A stretch of 54,845 nt of DNA from Lachnospiraceae bacterium (GTDB taxonomy: Bacteria > Bacillota_A > Clostridia > Lachnospirales > Lachnospiraceae): the NCBI GenBank assembly GCA_017416505.1, contig JAFQCI010000018.1:1-54845 (forward strand). The letters run 5' to 3'. This document shows positions 41,848-49,369 of this stretch, one piece after another. The translations under genes and the position numbers were made by a program. Each line of letters starts with the position of its first letter. Position 1 is the stretch's first letter. The notes under the pieces were generated by a model. It saw nothing but the letters and a program-made list of their open reading frames with translations, was not told the origin of the DNA and did no database searches.

Positions 41848-44493
41848 ATGAAGAGATTAGTAGTGGGCATCCTGGCCCATGTTGACGCAGGAAAAACTAC
41901 ATTATCGGAAAGTCTTCTTTACCTATCCGGTGAAATCCGCAAATTAGGAAGGGTTGACCATAAAAACACCTTCCTGGACCATAATGAGTTAGAACGCCAA
42001 CGGGGAATCACCATTTTTTCCAAACAAGCATGGATGAAATATGATGATATGGAAATCCAGCTTTTAGACACTCCCGGTCATGTGGATTTTTCCGCAGAAA
42101 TGGAACGAACTTTACAAATATTAGACTATGCCATTGTAGTCATCAGCGGCACAGACTTGGTGCAGGGACATACAGAAATGGTATTTCGCTTATTGGCAAG
42201 GTATCAGGTCCCTGCCTTTCTTTTTGTAAACAAAATGGACTTATCCACTTTAAAGAAAGAAGAAATCATCGAAGAACTAAGAAAACGATTAAGCGAACAA
42301 ATCATTGACTTTACCAAGGATGAATTTTCACCCTCAGACTATGAAATTATGGCAATGAGCGAAGAATCTTTGTTAGAACAATACTTAGAATCTGGAACCA
42401 TAAGCAAAGAGCAAATGAAAAAGGCTATTGCCGACAGGGGTATTTTCCCTTGTTACTTTGGTTCTGCCCTAAAGATGGAAGGGGTAGAGGAACTCTTAAA
42501 AGGGATGCAGGAATATGTCCTGGAAAAATCAACAGCACCTTCTTTTGGTGCCAAAGTATATAAAATCGGAAAGGATGAGCAAGGAAACCGACTCACCTAT
42601 TTGAAAGTCACCGGAGGCTCCTTAAAAGCCAAGACAGTGCTTACGATAAAGTCAAAATCCGGAAAACAGACCGAAGAAAAAGCCGACCAGCTTCGTCTTT
42701 ACAGTGGGGCAAAATTCAAGATGTTAGAAGAGGCACAGGCGGGAGTGGTGGTTGCCGTAACCGGTTTAAAGGAAACCTATCCAGGACAAGGCTTAGGTGT
42801 GGAAGAAGATTCGGATTTGCCGGTGCTGGAATCCGTTTTATCCTATAAGGTCATTCCTAAAGAAGGAGATGACCCTCATAAAGTACTCTTAAAACTCTAT
42901 GAATTAGAGGAAGAAGAACCGGAACTTCATGTGGTCTGGAAAGAAGATTTACAGGAAATTCATGTGCGGCTTATGGGGGAAGTTCAACTGGATATTATAA
43001 AAGACATGATGGAAAAACGGTTCGGGATATCAGTTACCTTCGGTGCCGGTAGCATTTCCTATAAAGAAACCATTAAAGCCCCGGTAGAAGGGGTAGGACA
43101 TTATGAACCTTTAAGGCACTATGCCCATGTTCAGTTATTATTAGAACCCTTAGAAAGAGGAAGTGGCTTGTGGTTTGATACAGACTGCAGTGAAGATGTA
43201 CTGGACAGAAACTGGCAGAGATTGATACTAACCCATTTGCAGGAGAAAGAATACAAAGGAGTCTTAACAGGAGCACCTGTCACAGACTTAAAAATTACAT
43301 TGTTAACAGGGAAGGCACATCAAAAACACACAGAGGGTGGAGATTTTAGACAAGCCACTTACCGGGCAGTCCGACAAGGACTAAAAAAGGCAGAAAGTAT
43401 TTTACTAGAGCCTTATTATGAGTTTCGAATGGAATTACCTACGGAACATATAGGAAGAGCCATGACGGACATTAAAGCTATGAGAGGTTCTTTCGAAATC
43501 GAAAAAACGAAAGAAGATACCACAGTTCTTATCGGAAATGCCCCGGTAGATAAAATGCGGGATTATGACACGAAAATTCGTGCCTACACCAAAGGCAGAG
43601 GACGGTTGTTTCTACAGGTAAAAGGCTATGAACCATGTGAAAATCAAGAAGAAATCGTAAATTCCATCCATTATGACAGTGATGGGGATTTAGAAAACAC
43701 GCCAGATTCCGTATTTTGCGCCCATGGAGCAGGGTTTATTGTAAAATGGTATGAGGTAGAAAAATATTTGTACCTTGACAGCAAAAAGAACTGGGAAGGA
43801 AAACTCCAAAACCCTGATGAAATCTCCCTTCTTAACATAGAACCTAAAGAAGAAAAGAGAAAAAAAGAATCCTGGTATGTGGAAGAAGACAAGGAATTTG
43901 AGGCAATCATGCTAAGAGAGTTTGGGGAAAAGAAATTAGAACGCCACAAACCAGCTTATAAAGTAACCTATGAAAAACAGGAAGAAAAGAAACGAAAGAA
44001 AAAAGAGTATGAAAAAGAACAATTAAGAATCGAAAGCGGCTATGGGAAAAAGCCTCAGAATAAAAGTCAGGAAAAATACCTTTTGGTAGATGGCTATAAT
44101 ATTATTTTCGCTTGGGAAGACTTAAGTCTTCTAGCGAAGGAAAATCTGGAGGCAGCAAGAGGGAAACTTATGGATTTACTCTGTAATTATCAGGGTTATA
44201 CCGGAATTCACCTGATTCTGGTTTTCGATGCCTACCGTGTAAAAGGGAATCCTGGTACCGTAACTCAGTACCATAACATACATGTGATTTATACCAAAGA
44301 AGCGGAAACCGCAGATATGTTCATTGAAAAGACCACGAAAGAGATTGCCAAAAAACATCAGGTGGTGGTAGCCACTTCAGATGCCTTAGAACAGATGATT
44401 ATTATGGGACATGGGGCAATCCGTTTGTCTGCCAATGCGTTTTGGGATGAGATACAGCGAGTAAATGCGTTGATACAAGAAGAATTGGGCTAA
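41848..44493 (+). CDS. Tet(M)/EF-G-like translational GTPase fused to a NYN (YacP-like) RNase domain
   Basis: 881 residues if started at ATG 41848, 5 bases after GGATGG; two more in-frame ATGs lie just upstream. G domain: GILAHVDAGKTTLSESLLY (G1), NELERQRGITI (G2/switch I), DTPGHVDFSAEM (G3), VNKMD (G4). Domains II-V follow as in ribosomal protection proteins (GEVQLDIIKDMMEKRFGI). After a charged, coiled linker (about 680-740, EEKKRKKKEYEKEQ) comes a NYN/PIN nuclease domain, LVDGYNIIFAWEDL, LVFDAYRV, TAD-F-EK and VVATSDALEQ, the acidic set of YacP/Rae1. Rae1 cleaves mRNA in the ribosomal A site, so a ribosome-targeted GTPase plus RNase is a sensible pairing. Tetracycline resistance is not implied. 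Confidence 0.9.
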   Translation: MKRLVVGILAHVDAGKTTLSESLLYLSGEIRKLGRVDHKNTFLDHNELERQRGITIFSKQAWMKYDDMEIQLLDTPGHVDFSAEMERTLQILDYAIVVISGTDLVQGHTEMVFRLLARYQVPAFLFVNKMDLSTLKKEEIIEELRKRLSEQIIDFTKDEFSPSDYEIMAMSEESLLEQYLESGTISKEQMKKAIADRGIFPCYFGSALKMEGVEELLKGMQEYVLEKSTAPSFGAKVYKIGKDEQGNRLTYLKVTGGSLKAKTVLTIKSKSGKQTEEKADQLRLYSGAKFKMLEEAQAGVVVAVTGLKETYPGQGLGVEEDSDLPVLESVLSYKVIPKEGDDPHKVLLKLYELEEEEPELHVVWKEDLQEIHVRLMGEVQLDIIKDMMEKRFGISVTFGAGSISYKETIKAPVEGVGHYEPLRHYAHVQLLLEPLERGSGLWFDTDCSEDVLDRNWQRLILTHLQEKEYKGVLTGAPVTDLKITLLTGKAHQKHTEGGDFRQATYRAVRQGLKKAESILLEPYYEFRMELPTEHIGRAMTDIKAMRGSFEIEKTKEDTTVLIGNAPVDKMRDYDTKIRAYTKGRGRLFLQVKGYEPCENQEEIVNSIHYDSDGDLENTPDSVFCAHGAGFIVKWYEVEKYLYLDSKKNWEGKLQNPDEISLLNIEPKEEKRKKESWYVEEDKEFEAIMLREFGEKKLERHKPAYKVTYEKQEEKKRKKKEYEKEQLRIESGYGKKPQNKSQEKYLLVDGYNIIFAWEDLSLLAKENLEAARGKLMDLLCNYQGYTGIHLILVFDAYRVKGNPGTVTQYHNIHVIYTKEAETADMFIEKTTKEIAKKHQVVVATSDALEQMIIMGHGAIRLSANAFWDEIQRVNALIQEELG

Positions 44494-44587
44494 AAGATAT
44501 ATGCTATAAAGAACATTGCATTTAAAACCTCAATCCGTTATACTAACCATAACAAACAAGGGGAATTTCGAAAGGATGTGAACAGAT

Positions 44588-46291
44588 ATGGGAAAAACGG
44601 TAAATATGTCAAATACAGTAGGAATTGGAATACAAGATTTTTTGGAATTACGTGAGAAGAACAATTTTTATATTGATAAAACATCTTTTATAAAGGAATG
44701 GTGGGAAAGTAACGATAGTGTAACTTTAATTACCCGCCCAAGACGTTTTGGAAAAACCTTGAATATGAGTATGGTAGAGGAATTTTTTTCTGTGAATTAT
44801 GCAGGAAGAGGAGATTTGTTTGAAGGGCTTTCCATTTGGGAGGAAGAAAGGTATCAGAAACTGCAGGGAACCTATCCTGTAATTAGTCTTTCTTTTGCGA
44901 GGATAAAAGAAACTAACTACCGGATGACAAGAAAAAAGATATTCCAGAATTTGACAGAACTATATGCGAAAAATTCTTTTTTATTGGATGGTAATTTGCT
45001 ATATGAAACGGAACGGGAATATTTTAAGAGTGTGAATGTAGATATGGACGATGCAGATGCAACCATTGCCTTGAATCGCTTATCAGATTATCTAAGTCGC
45101 TATTATGGAAAAAAAGTCATTATTCTGCTGGATGAGTATGATACCCCTATGCAGGAAGCTTATGTAAATGGATTTTGGGATGAGATGGTGGCTTTTACTA
45201 GAAGTTTGTTTAATTCTACTTTCAAAACAAACCCTCATCTGGAACGGGCAATTATGACCGGAATCACCAGAGTCTCAAAAGAGTCGGTTTTTTCGGATTT
45301 GAACAACTTAAAAGTAGTAACTACCACATCAGATGAGTATGCAACTTCTTTTGGTTTTACTGAGGAAGAAGTCTTTGCAGCACTGGATGCAGGTGGATTG
45401 GGAGAAGAAAAAGTAAAAGTAAAAGAATGGTATGACGGTTTTGTATTTGGTGAACAAGAAGATATCTACAATCCCTGGTCTATTCTCAACTTTTTGGCTA
45501 CCGGAAAGTACGCAACCTATTGGGCTAATACCAGTTCTAATAGTCTGGTAGGTAAGCTAATCAGAGAAGGTGGGGGAGAAATCAAACAGTCTATGGAGCA
45601 ACTGTTAAAAGGCGAGCATTTGATTTGTCCGATTGATGAGCAAATCGTATATAACCAGCTGGATGATAATGAAGAGGCTATCTGGAGTCTGCTGGTGGCA
45701 AGTGGTTATTTGAAAATTTTGGATTACGAGGATATTGAAAAAGTAGAAAGAGAACCAAACTATGAATTAGCTATTACCAATAAGGAAGTACAACTTATGT
45801 TTCGATGGATGGTTAGTGGCTGGTTTGCACCTGCAAAACCATCCTACAATGGTTTTATAAAATCTTTACTCATGGGTGACGTAAAAACTATGAATAAATA
45901 TATGAGAAACATTGCCTTACAGACCTTTAGTTATTTCGATACTGGAAAAGGAGTCATCGGAGATGAGCCGGAACGGTTTTATCATGGTTTTGTATTAGGG
46001 TTACTGGTAGATATGAGTGGGGATTATGTGGTAACTTCCAACCGGGAAAGCGGTTATGGAAGATATGATGTTATGTTAGAGCCACGGGATAAAAATAAAA
46101 ATGCCTTTATTCTGGAATTCAAGGTCCACGATCCAGAGGATGAAAAAAACATGGAAGAAACGGTAGCTTTTGCCCTTGCTCAAATCGAGGAGAAACAATA
46201 TGAAGCTAACCTTATTGCAAGGGGAATTCCAAAGGAAAAGATAAGAAAGTACGGTTTTGCTTTTAAAGGGAAAAATGTGCTGATAGGATGA
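44588..46291 (+). CDS. AAA-ATPase-like protein with C-terminal PD-(D/E)XK nuclease domain (copy 2)
   Basis: 567 residues, a close paralogue of the 8756-10456 product, identical over long runs (KTSFIKEWW, TLITRPRRFGKTLNMSM, VIILLDEYDTPMQEAYV, NSTFKTNP, MTGITRVSKES). P-loop variant RPRRFGKT at 50-57. The C-terminal GYGRYDVMLEP and AFILEFKVHDP form the nuclease core; the end is KYGFAFKGKNVLIG. The start has GGATGTGA upstream. A strong terminator follows. It immediately precedes the tandem immunity-like genes, but nothing ties it to them functionally. Family function unknown. Confidence 0.88.
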   Translation: MGKTVNMSNTVGIGIQDFLELREKNNFYIDKTSFIKEWWESNDSVTLITRPRRFGKTLNMSMVEEFFSVNYAGRGDLFEGLSIWEEERYQKLQGTYPVISLSFARIKETNYRMTRKKIFQNLTELYAKNSFLLDGNLLYETEREYFKSVNVDMDDADATIALNRLSDYLSRYYGKKVIILLDEYDTPMQEAYVNGFWDEMVAFTRSLFNSTFKTNPHLERAIMTGITRVSKESVFSDLNNLKVVTTTSDEYATSFGFTEEEVFAALDAGGLGEEKVKVKEWYDGFVFGEQEDIYNPWSILNFLATGKYATYWANTSSNSLVGKLIREGGGEIKQSMEQLLKGEHLICPIDEQIVYNQLDDNEEAIWSLLVASGYLKILDYEDIEKVEREPNYELAITNKEVQLMFRWMVSGWFAPAKPSYNGFIKSLLMGDVKTMNKYMRNIALQTFSYFDTGKGVIGDEPERFYHGFVLGLLVDMSGDYVVTSNRESGYGRYDVMLEPRDKNKNAFILEFKVHDPEDEKNMEETVAFALAQIEEKQYEANLIARGIPKEKIRKYGFAFKGKNVLIG

Positions 46292-46297
46292 GATAAT

Positions 46298-46345
46298 CGA
46301 ATAGGAGGGGGTTAGTCACCCCCTCCTATTCGGTTTCAAATTTTT
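46298..46345 (+). terminator. Terminator after ATPase/nuclease copy 2
   Basis: A 14-bp perfect GC-rich stem CGAATAGGAGGGGG / CCCCCTCCTATTCG (46298-46332), followed by GTTTCAAATTTTT. Confidence 0.82.
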
Positions 46346-46393
46346 ACTAATTCACATGGTGTAAAAAAATGAATTTTATGGAAAAAGGAGAAA

Positions 46394-47236
46394 ATGAGAA
46401 TGGCAAAGTCATTACAAACAGAATTTGTGAAATACTACAAAGAAAAATTAGAACCACTTGGATTTAAAAAAGTAAAGGGAAGACAACCATTTTTTGTCAG
46501 GGTGGTAAATGATGAGATATTGCATATTATATCATTTTATGGGCAAAAAGATTTGAATTGTCAAGCATTTATGGTTTCGTTTGGAGTTGCTACGGTGTAT
46601 AGAAAAGAGATTAAATTAGGTGAATCTACTAGATATACGGGAGAATGGCTTTCGGAATTATGGCATGTACCACATAAAGAAGAAAGTTTTGCTGAGTACG
46701 AGGGAGTAATACCTTATCGATTTAAATATGTTGCAGGGGATGAAAGTGCCATGCAGGATAAGATTGTTCAGTCATTTGAGTATACGGAAAAGATGGCAAT
46801 ACCGATACTTGATGATATCATAACTTTAGAAGCATGTGTAAAGCACTTTTTTAAGTATAAACAAGGGTTAATGGTTATAAATGCGGATGACAGATATATT
46901 ATAAATTGGCTTGGTGGAAGTCATAATGAGGGGCTATTGTGTATTATGGTTTTTGGAAAGGAAAGATTTGGAGAATATGTTGAAGTTCAAGAAAAACTAA
47001 TAGAAGAGTATAGCAAACTTGAATTAGAATGGATTCATAATGGAAAAAGTGGACTTACTCTTGAAGAACATAGATTGGGTGACATTGATAGAAGGAAAGG
47101 AATGCAAGAACTTATAAAAGCATTTGAAATTTTGGTAAGTGAGCCTGAATGGAAAGCTAAGGTAAGCAATGAATTAGAATTAAGAAAGAAGAATAATATA
47201 GAACTTTTAAAAAAATTTGGTATTGAAATTGGATAA
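46394..47236 (+). CDS. Immunity-like protein, tandem paralogue 1 (DUF4304-like N-terminus)
   Basis: 280 residues, cytosolic. The first 45 residues (KSLQTEFVKYYKEKLEPLGF, then KVKGRQPFFVRVVNDEILHI) are nearly identical to those of the genes at 47431 and 48513. The DNA match extends upstream through the ribosome site (AAAAAGGAGAAA). The N-terminus resembles DUF4304-type proteins. After about residue 50 it diverges strongly from the other two, with its own middle (TRYTGEWLSELWHVPHKEE) and C-terminus. Conserved ends with a variable body, tandem duplication and the secreted nuclease-RTX gene downstream suggest an immunity protein for a related toxin. That role is inferred. No terminator before the orphan signal-peptide ORF at 47251. 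Confidence 0.72.
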   Translation: MRMAKSLQTEFVKYYKEKLEPLGFKKVKGRQPFFVRVVNDEILHIISFYGQKDLNCQAFMVSFGVATVYRKEIKLGESTRYTGEWLSELWHVPHKEESFAEYEGVIPYRFKYVAGDESAMQDKIVQSFEYTEKMAIPILDDIITLEACVKHFFKYKQGLMVINADDRYIINWLGGSHNEGLLCIMVFGKERFGEYVEVQEKLIEEYSKLELEWIHNGKSGLTLEEHRLGDIDRRKGMQELIKAFEILVSEPEWKAKVSNELELRKKNNIELLKKFGIEIG

Positions 47237-47250
47237 CAGGAGAGAAATAG

Positions 47251-47355
47251 ATGAAACACAGAATGATGATAAAAAAGATAATTGCGATAATATTAACTGT
47301 GGTGATATTGGTAACGGGAATACCGATATCACCACTATTTGCTACTAGTAGATAG
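47251..47355 (+). pseudogene. Orphan signal-peptide ORF, likely remnant of a lost secreted protein
   Basis: 34 codons with a proper ribosome site (CAGGAGAG) 14 bases after the first immunity-like gene. The product is a Sec signal peptide and nothing more: basic MKHRMMIKK, hydrophobic IIAIILTVVILVTGIPIS, a plausible cleavage site at LFA-TS, then a stop. The layout (paralogue, short gap, basic-hydrophobic start) mirrors the third paralogue and the RTX gene at 49370. I read it as the 5' stump of a deleted toxin gene; a functional small secreted peptide is the alternative. Confidence 0.6.
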
Positions 47356-47430
47356 GGAGAAGAGACTTTTTGGTATGAAATAAGTTTTATACAAAGTAAA
47401 AACAAATGAATTTTATGAAAAAAGGAGAAA

Positions 47431-48240
47431 ATGAGAATGGCAAAGTCATTACAAACAGAATTTGTGAAATACTACAAAGAAAAATTAGAACCCCTTGGAT
47501 TTAAAAAAGTAAAGGGAAGGCAACCATATTTTGTCAGGGTGGTAAATGATGAGATACTACATATTTTTACATTTAAGGGAGTAAGGTCTACAGAATTTGG
47601 TTACAAAGCATTTCATCTTATGTGTGGGGTAGCTACTATATATAGACAGGAAATTAATTTTTCTGTACCACCAAGTCATAATAGTGATTGGTTAGTTGTT
47701 TATGGGGATTTTCATGAGATTGCAGAAACAGATTATCCGGTGGTGAAATTTCCACGAGATTCTATGATATTTTATTACAATGATGAAAATTTGAACGAGA
47801 TATTGGATGAGACGTATAAGGGAGCAAAATTTATCATAAATAAGTTGGATAAAGTGTTAAATATGGATGATATTCTCAATTATCTTTTGAAATATGATGC
47901 AAAAAACATTACATTTAGATGTGGGTTAGATGATAGTTGTTTTGATGAAGAGGGAATGTATTATGCCAGAAAGGAATTTGATGATAAGAAAATAGATAGA
48001 ATTTTTGAAGATAAACAATTTGATTTTAAAAATTGCAGTTGGAGTGATGAAGAAAAAAATAGACTTTATAGTGGGATGCTTGAATGGCAAGAAAGGTTAA
48101 AAGAAGATAGAACACGCTTTTTAAGCAATGAGGAAGATTATGAGAAAGGGATGAAACTTTTAAAAGAGCATTATGAAACAAATGTTGATAAGTTGATAGG
48201 ATATGGGTTAGATATTAAGAAACGTAAATTAGAATTTTAA
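47431..48240 (+). CDS. Immunity-like protein, tandem paralogue 2
   Basis: 269 residues. Near-identical start to paralogues 1 and 3; over the full length it is closest to paralogue 3, sharing FGYKAFHL, GVATIYRQEINFSVPPS, YNDENLNEILDETY, YYARKEFDDKKIDRIFEDKQ and the C-terminal KGMKLLKEHYETNV, GYGLDIKKR. Differences concentrate in the middle. No signal peptide or known motif. It is not followed by a toxin-like frame, only by a 272-base gap containing the promoter and riboswitch of the next unit, so it may be an orphan immunity gene. Confidence 0.72.
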   Translation: MRMAKSLQTEFVKYYKEKLEPLGFKKVKGRQPYFVRVVNDEILHIFTFKGVRSTEFGYKAFHLMCGVATIYRQEINFSVPPSHNSDWLVVYGDFHEIAETDYPVVKFPRDSMIFYYNDENLNEILDETYKGAKFIINKLDKVLNMDDILNYLLKYDAKNITFRCGLDDSCFDEEGMYYARKEFDDKKIDRIFEDKQFDFKNCSWSDEEKNRLYSGMLEWQERLKEDRTRFLSNEEDYEKGMKLLKEHYETNVDKLIGYGLDIKKRKLEF

Positions 48241-48312
48241 CATAGCACTTATTTTGAAAAACAATGAATGATTTGAAAATAAATAGGAAAAGCTTGTAAA
48301 AATAAAAAAATG

Positions 48313-48341
48313 TTGAAAGGTGTAACTTATAATGATATAAT
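48313..48341 (+). promoter_or_regulatory. Promoter of the riboswitch-controlled toxin unit
   Basis: TTGAAA (48313-48318), a 17-base spacer and a perfect TATAAT (48336-48341). Transcription would start at about 48348, at the edge of the aptamer. Confidence 0.8.
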
Positions 48342-48344
48342 CAG

Positions 48345-48452
48345 GATGATTATGGTAAACTTATAGAAATATAAGGACACAAAGCTAGAAGTCTACAGCA
48401 GAATGCTATGATAGTTCGGTTGCAATCAAAGAAAATCTTTGGTTGTTTTTTT
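48345..48452 (+). promoter_or_regulatory. Cyclic-di-GMP-I (GEMM-I) riboswitch with terminator
   Basis: The aptamer runs from about 48345 to 48427. It has GGTAAAC, then the P1b hairpin CTTATA-GAAA-TATAAG with its GAAA tetraloop (48359-48374), GGACACAAAGCTA with the tetraloop receptor side, GTCTACAGCAGAATGCTATGA and GTTCGGTTGC. This is the order and spacing of GEMM-I. P1 can form from TGATT (48347-48351) with AATCA (48424-48428). A terminator stem CAATCAAAG / CTTTGGTTG (48423-48445) with seven T follows. P1 and the terminator share AATC, so ligand binding should disrupt the terminator: an ON switch by inference. It precedes paralogue 3 and the RTX gene. Confidence 0.85.
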
Positions 48453-48512
48453 GTCCAAATTTTTACTAATCGACAAAATGAAACTCAATGAATTTTATGA
48501 AAAAAGGAGAAA

Positions 48513-49322
48513 ATGAGAATGGCAAAGTCATTACAAACAGAATTTGTGAAATACTATAAGGAAAAATTAGAACCACTTGGATTTAAAAAAGTAAAGGGAA
48601 GACAACCTTATTTTGTTAGGGTGGTGAATGATGAGATATTGCATATTTTTACATTTATGAGTGAGAGATCTACGGAATTTGGTTATAAAGCGTTTCATCT
48701 TACGTGTGGGGTAGCTACTGTGTATAGAAAGGAAATTAATTTTTCAGTACCACCAACTAATAATGGAGATTGGTTGGTGGTCTTAGCGACAATGAAAGAA
48801 AAAGGAGAAACAGAATATCCTAAGATTAGTCTACCAAGAGATTTAATGATATACTATTATAATGATGAAAATATGGATGAGATATTAGAGCAAACATATG
48901 AGGGAGCTAAAATTTTGATTCATGAATTGGATAAGGTGTTAAATATGGAAGATGTATTAGGATATTTTTTGAAATATAATCCGATTAATGTTTCATTTGT
49001 GAGTTTGTTAGAAAATGATTTTTGCGATGAAGAGGGGTTATATTATGCTAGAAAGGAATTTGATGAAAAAAAAATAGATAAAATTTTCGAAGAAAAGCAA
49101 AAGGATTTAAAAAATAGTAGTTGGAGTGATCGTGAAAAGGAAGAAGAGTATGATGGAATAATGGAATGGAAGGGACGGTTAAAAGAAAACAGAGTACGTT
49201 TTTTAAGCAATGAAGAAGATTTTGAGAAGGGTATGAAACTTTTAAAAGAGCATTATGAAACGAATGTTGAAAAGTTGATAGGATATGGGTTAGACATTAA
49301 GAAGAGAGAATTAGAATTTTAG
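48513..49322 (+). CDS. Immunity-like protein, tandem paralogue 3
   Basis: 269 residues; the ribosome site and first 130 bases match paralogues 1 and 2, and a longer upstream string (CAAATTTTTACTAAT) is shared with the region before paralogue 1. The body follows paralogue 2 with scattered changes. It is the first gene behind the c-di-GMP riboswitch and lies 47 bases before the secreted RTX-nuclease gene, with no terminator between, so the two are almost certainly cotranscribed. Proposed cognate immunity protein, by position only. Confidence 0.75.
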   Translation: MRMAKSLQTEFVKYYKEKLEPLGFKKVKGRQPYFVRVVNDEILHIFTFMSERSTEFGYKAFHLTCGVATVYRKEINFSVPPTNNGDWLVVLATMKEKGETEYPKISLPRDLMIYYYNDENMDEILEQTYEGAKILIHELDKVLNMEDVLGYFLKYNPINVSFVSLLENDFCDEEGLYYARKEFDEKKIDKIFEEKQKDLKNSSWSDREKEEEYDGIMEWKGRLKENRVRFLSNEEDFEKGMKLLKEHYETNVEKLIGYGLDIKKRELEF

Positions 49323-49369
49323 AATAAAAAATAAGATAAAATGAAAATTCAAAGGAAAGAGAGAAAGTT

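Noticed and set aside
41848..44493. Tetracycline resistance determinant
   Set aside because: The GTPase part resembles Tet(M)-like proteins, but the NYN fusion and distance from the classical proteins point to a chromosomal family whose resistance role is not shown.
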